The notes under the pieces: generated by a model
Told to the model about the DNA's origin: nothing
Database searches by the model: none
Seen by the model: only the letters and a program-made list of their open reading frames with translations
In this document: positions 63,431 through 64,000 of the stretch, piece after piece
How positions within the stretch are numbered: the first letter of the stretch is position 1
Layout: each line of letters starts with the position of its first letter
Translations under genes and position numbers: made by a program
NCBI RefSeq assembly: GCF_014805625.2
Contig: NW_023998414.1
Location: 25,402,525 to 25,466,524, forward strand
DNA length: 64,000 nt
Source: Glossina fuscipes
Taxonomy: Eukaryota; Arthropoda; Insecta; Diptera; Glossinidae
Direction: 5' to 3'

Positions 63431-64000
63431 GTAGATGATCCAATAATCGATTGAGCATTAACTCTTCTTTCGTTTGCTCGCCCAATACTAACTTAGATAT
63501 CCCCTTTGCCCACTTTTCGATTTGATACAAGCAATTCCTCGCAAGCTGCTGAAAATATAAATGTAGCCGCACAGGAAGATCGTTGTTTACGCGAAACCTT
63601 TTCCCCTGGAAACGCTGTGTACATGTGTCTTATTCAGCTCATGTTATTACATCAACGTTTTCCCTCAACATTATCGACTTAACTCTGTCATCATCGTAGA
63701 TAAATATTAAAAATTGAATTTAAAATCATTGTAGAGCCATTTTTGCTTGTTTATCAAAGATACCTGCACGAGAAGCTTCTATTTATAAAACGATATTCAT
63801 AGACACTTGACCTCGCCCATTTTTCGCCCATTAATGAATAGCAAGGCGGCCATAGTCGACACTTTTATTACTACAAACAGAAATTGTTGCTCGCTACAAG
63901 ACTTGCTGATTATTTATTGATTTTTGTTTGCAGAATTTGTTTCATGTACGTGTTTTCCTTTTTATAATTTTGTATTTTTTTTTTTTTTTTCTTTTTTCAC
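63431..64000. other. Non-coding right edge
   Basis: No gene, splice-flanked frame or clear repeat was recognised; it ends in a T-rich run. Confidence 0.5.

Noticed and set aside
1..64000. CRISPR arrays, rRNA genes or true tRNA genes
   Set aside because: No direct-repeat/spacer pattern and no rRNA-like sequence was seen. The only tRNA-like stretches are the decayed heads of SINEs, which lack a complete cloverleaf.

Overview
This window looks like a piece of a dipteran, probably higher-fly (cyclorrhaphan), chromosome. It is strongly AT-rich, full of (TA)n, (CA)n, (GA)n and homopolymer runs, has no operons, and the recognisable genes are split by short GT-AG introns. It carries mariner/Tc1-type transposons in many states of decay. 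A tephritid or similar fly is my inference from overall character, not something the sequence proves.

Left part (about 5.6-26.5 kb): a small cluster of paralogous genes for secreted, cysteine-poor proteins of about 131-132 residues. They have a signal peptide split between exons 1 and 2, a cuticle-protein-like core (Y-x-D-[VI]-N-x-x-[LYF]-x-V-x-Y-V-[AS]-D-x-x-G-[YF]-R) and a conserved C-terminal LSAxVLKSGAG motif. Three copies look intact (5689-6251 +, 8829-9368 +, 25337-26370 -). Two are broken (11268-11839 -, 21394-22819 -). All share the same three-exon plan and intron phases (0, then 2). The 8.8 kb and 11.3 kb copies form a convergent inverted duplication. The 21-23 kb copy carries a tRNA-derived SINE in its second intron. 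A mariner element of mellifera-like type (18214-19475), with near-perfect terminal inverted repeats and TA flanks, sits inside the cluster; its transposase is frameshifted.

Middle part (27-51 kb): mostly non-coding. It holds a short mariner deletion derivative (27.2-27.7 kb), a decayed Tc1-type transposase (about 31.9-32.55 kb), a weak mariner relic (about 37.1-37.6 kb), an unassigned coding-like ORF near 45 kb, and copies of a dispersed repeat built of two related monomers (7.5, 50.4 and 62.4 kb, with fragments elsewhere).

Right part (51.8-61.8 kb): two internal exons of a plus-strand gene encoding a complete thrombospondin type-1 repeat and the following linker. They resemble insect relatives of SBSPON/RPE-spondin. 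The first and last exons of this gene are not identified here. Its roughly 9.6 kb intron holds a mariner relic (54.65-55.04 kb), a relic of a DUF4817-type mariner-like transposase (about 56.1-56.97 kb) and a minus-strand exon-like coding segment of unknown identity (60244-60489). The rest of the window is intergenic or intronic sequence with simple repeats.
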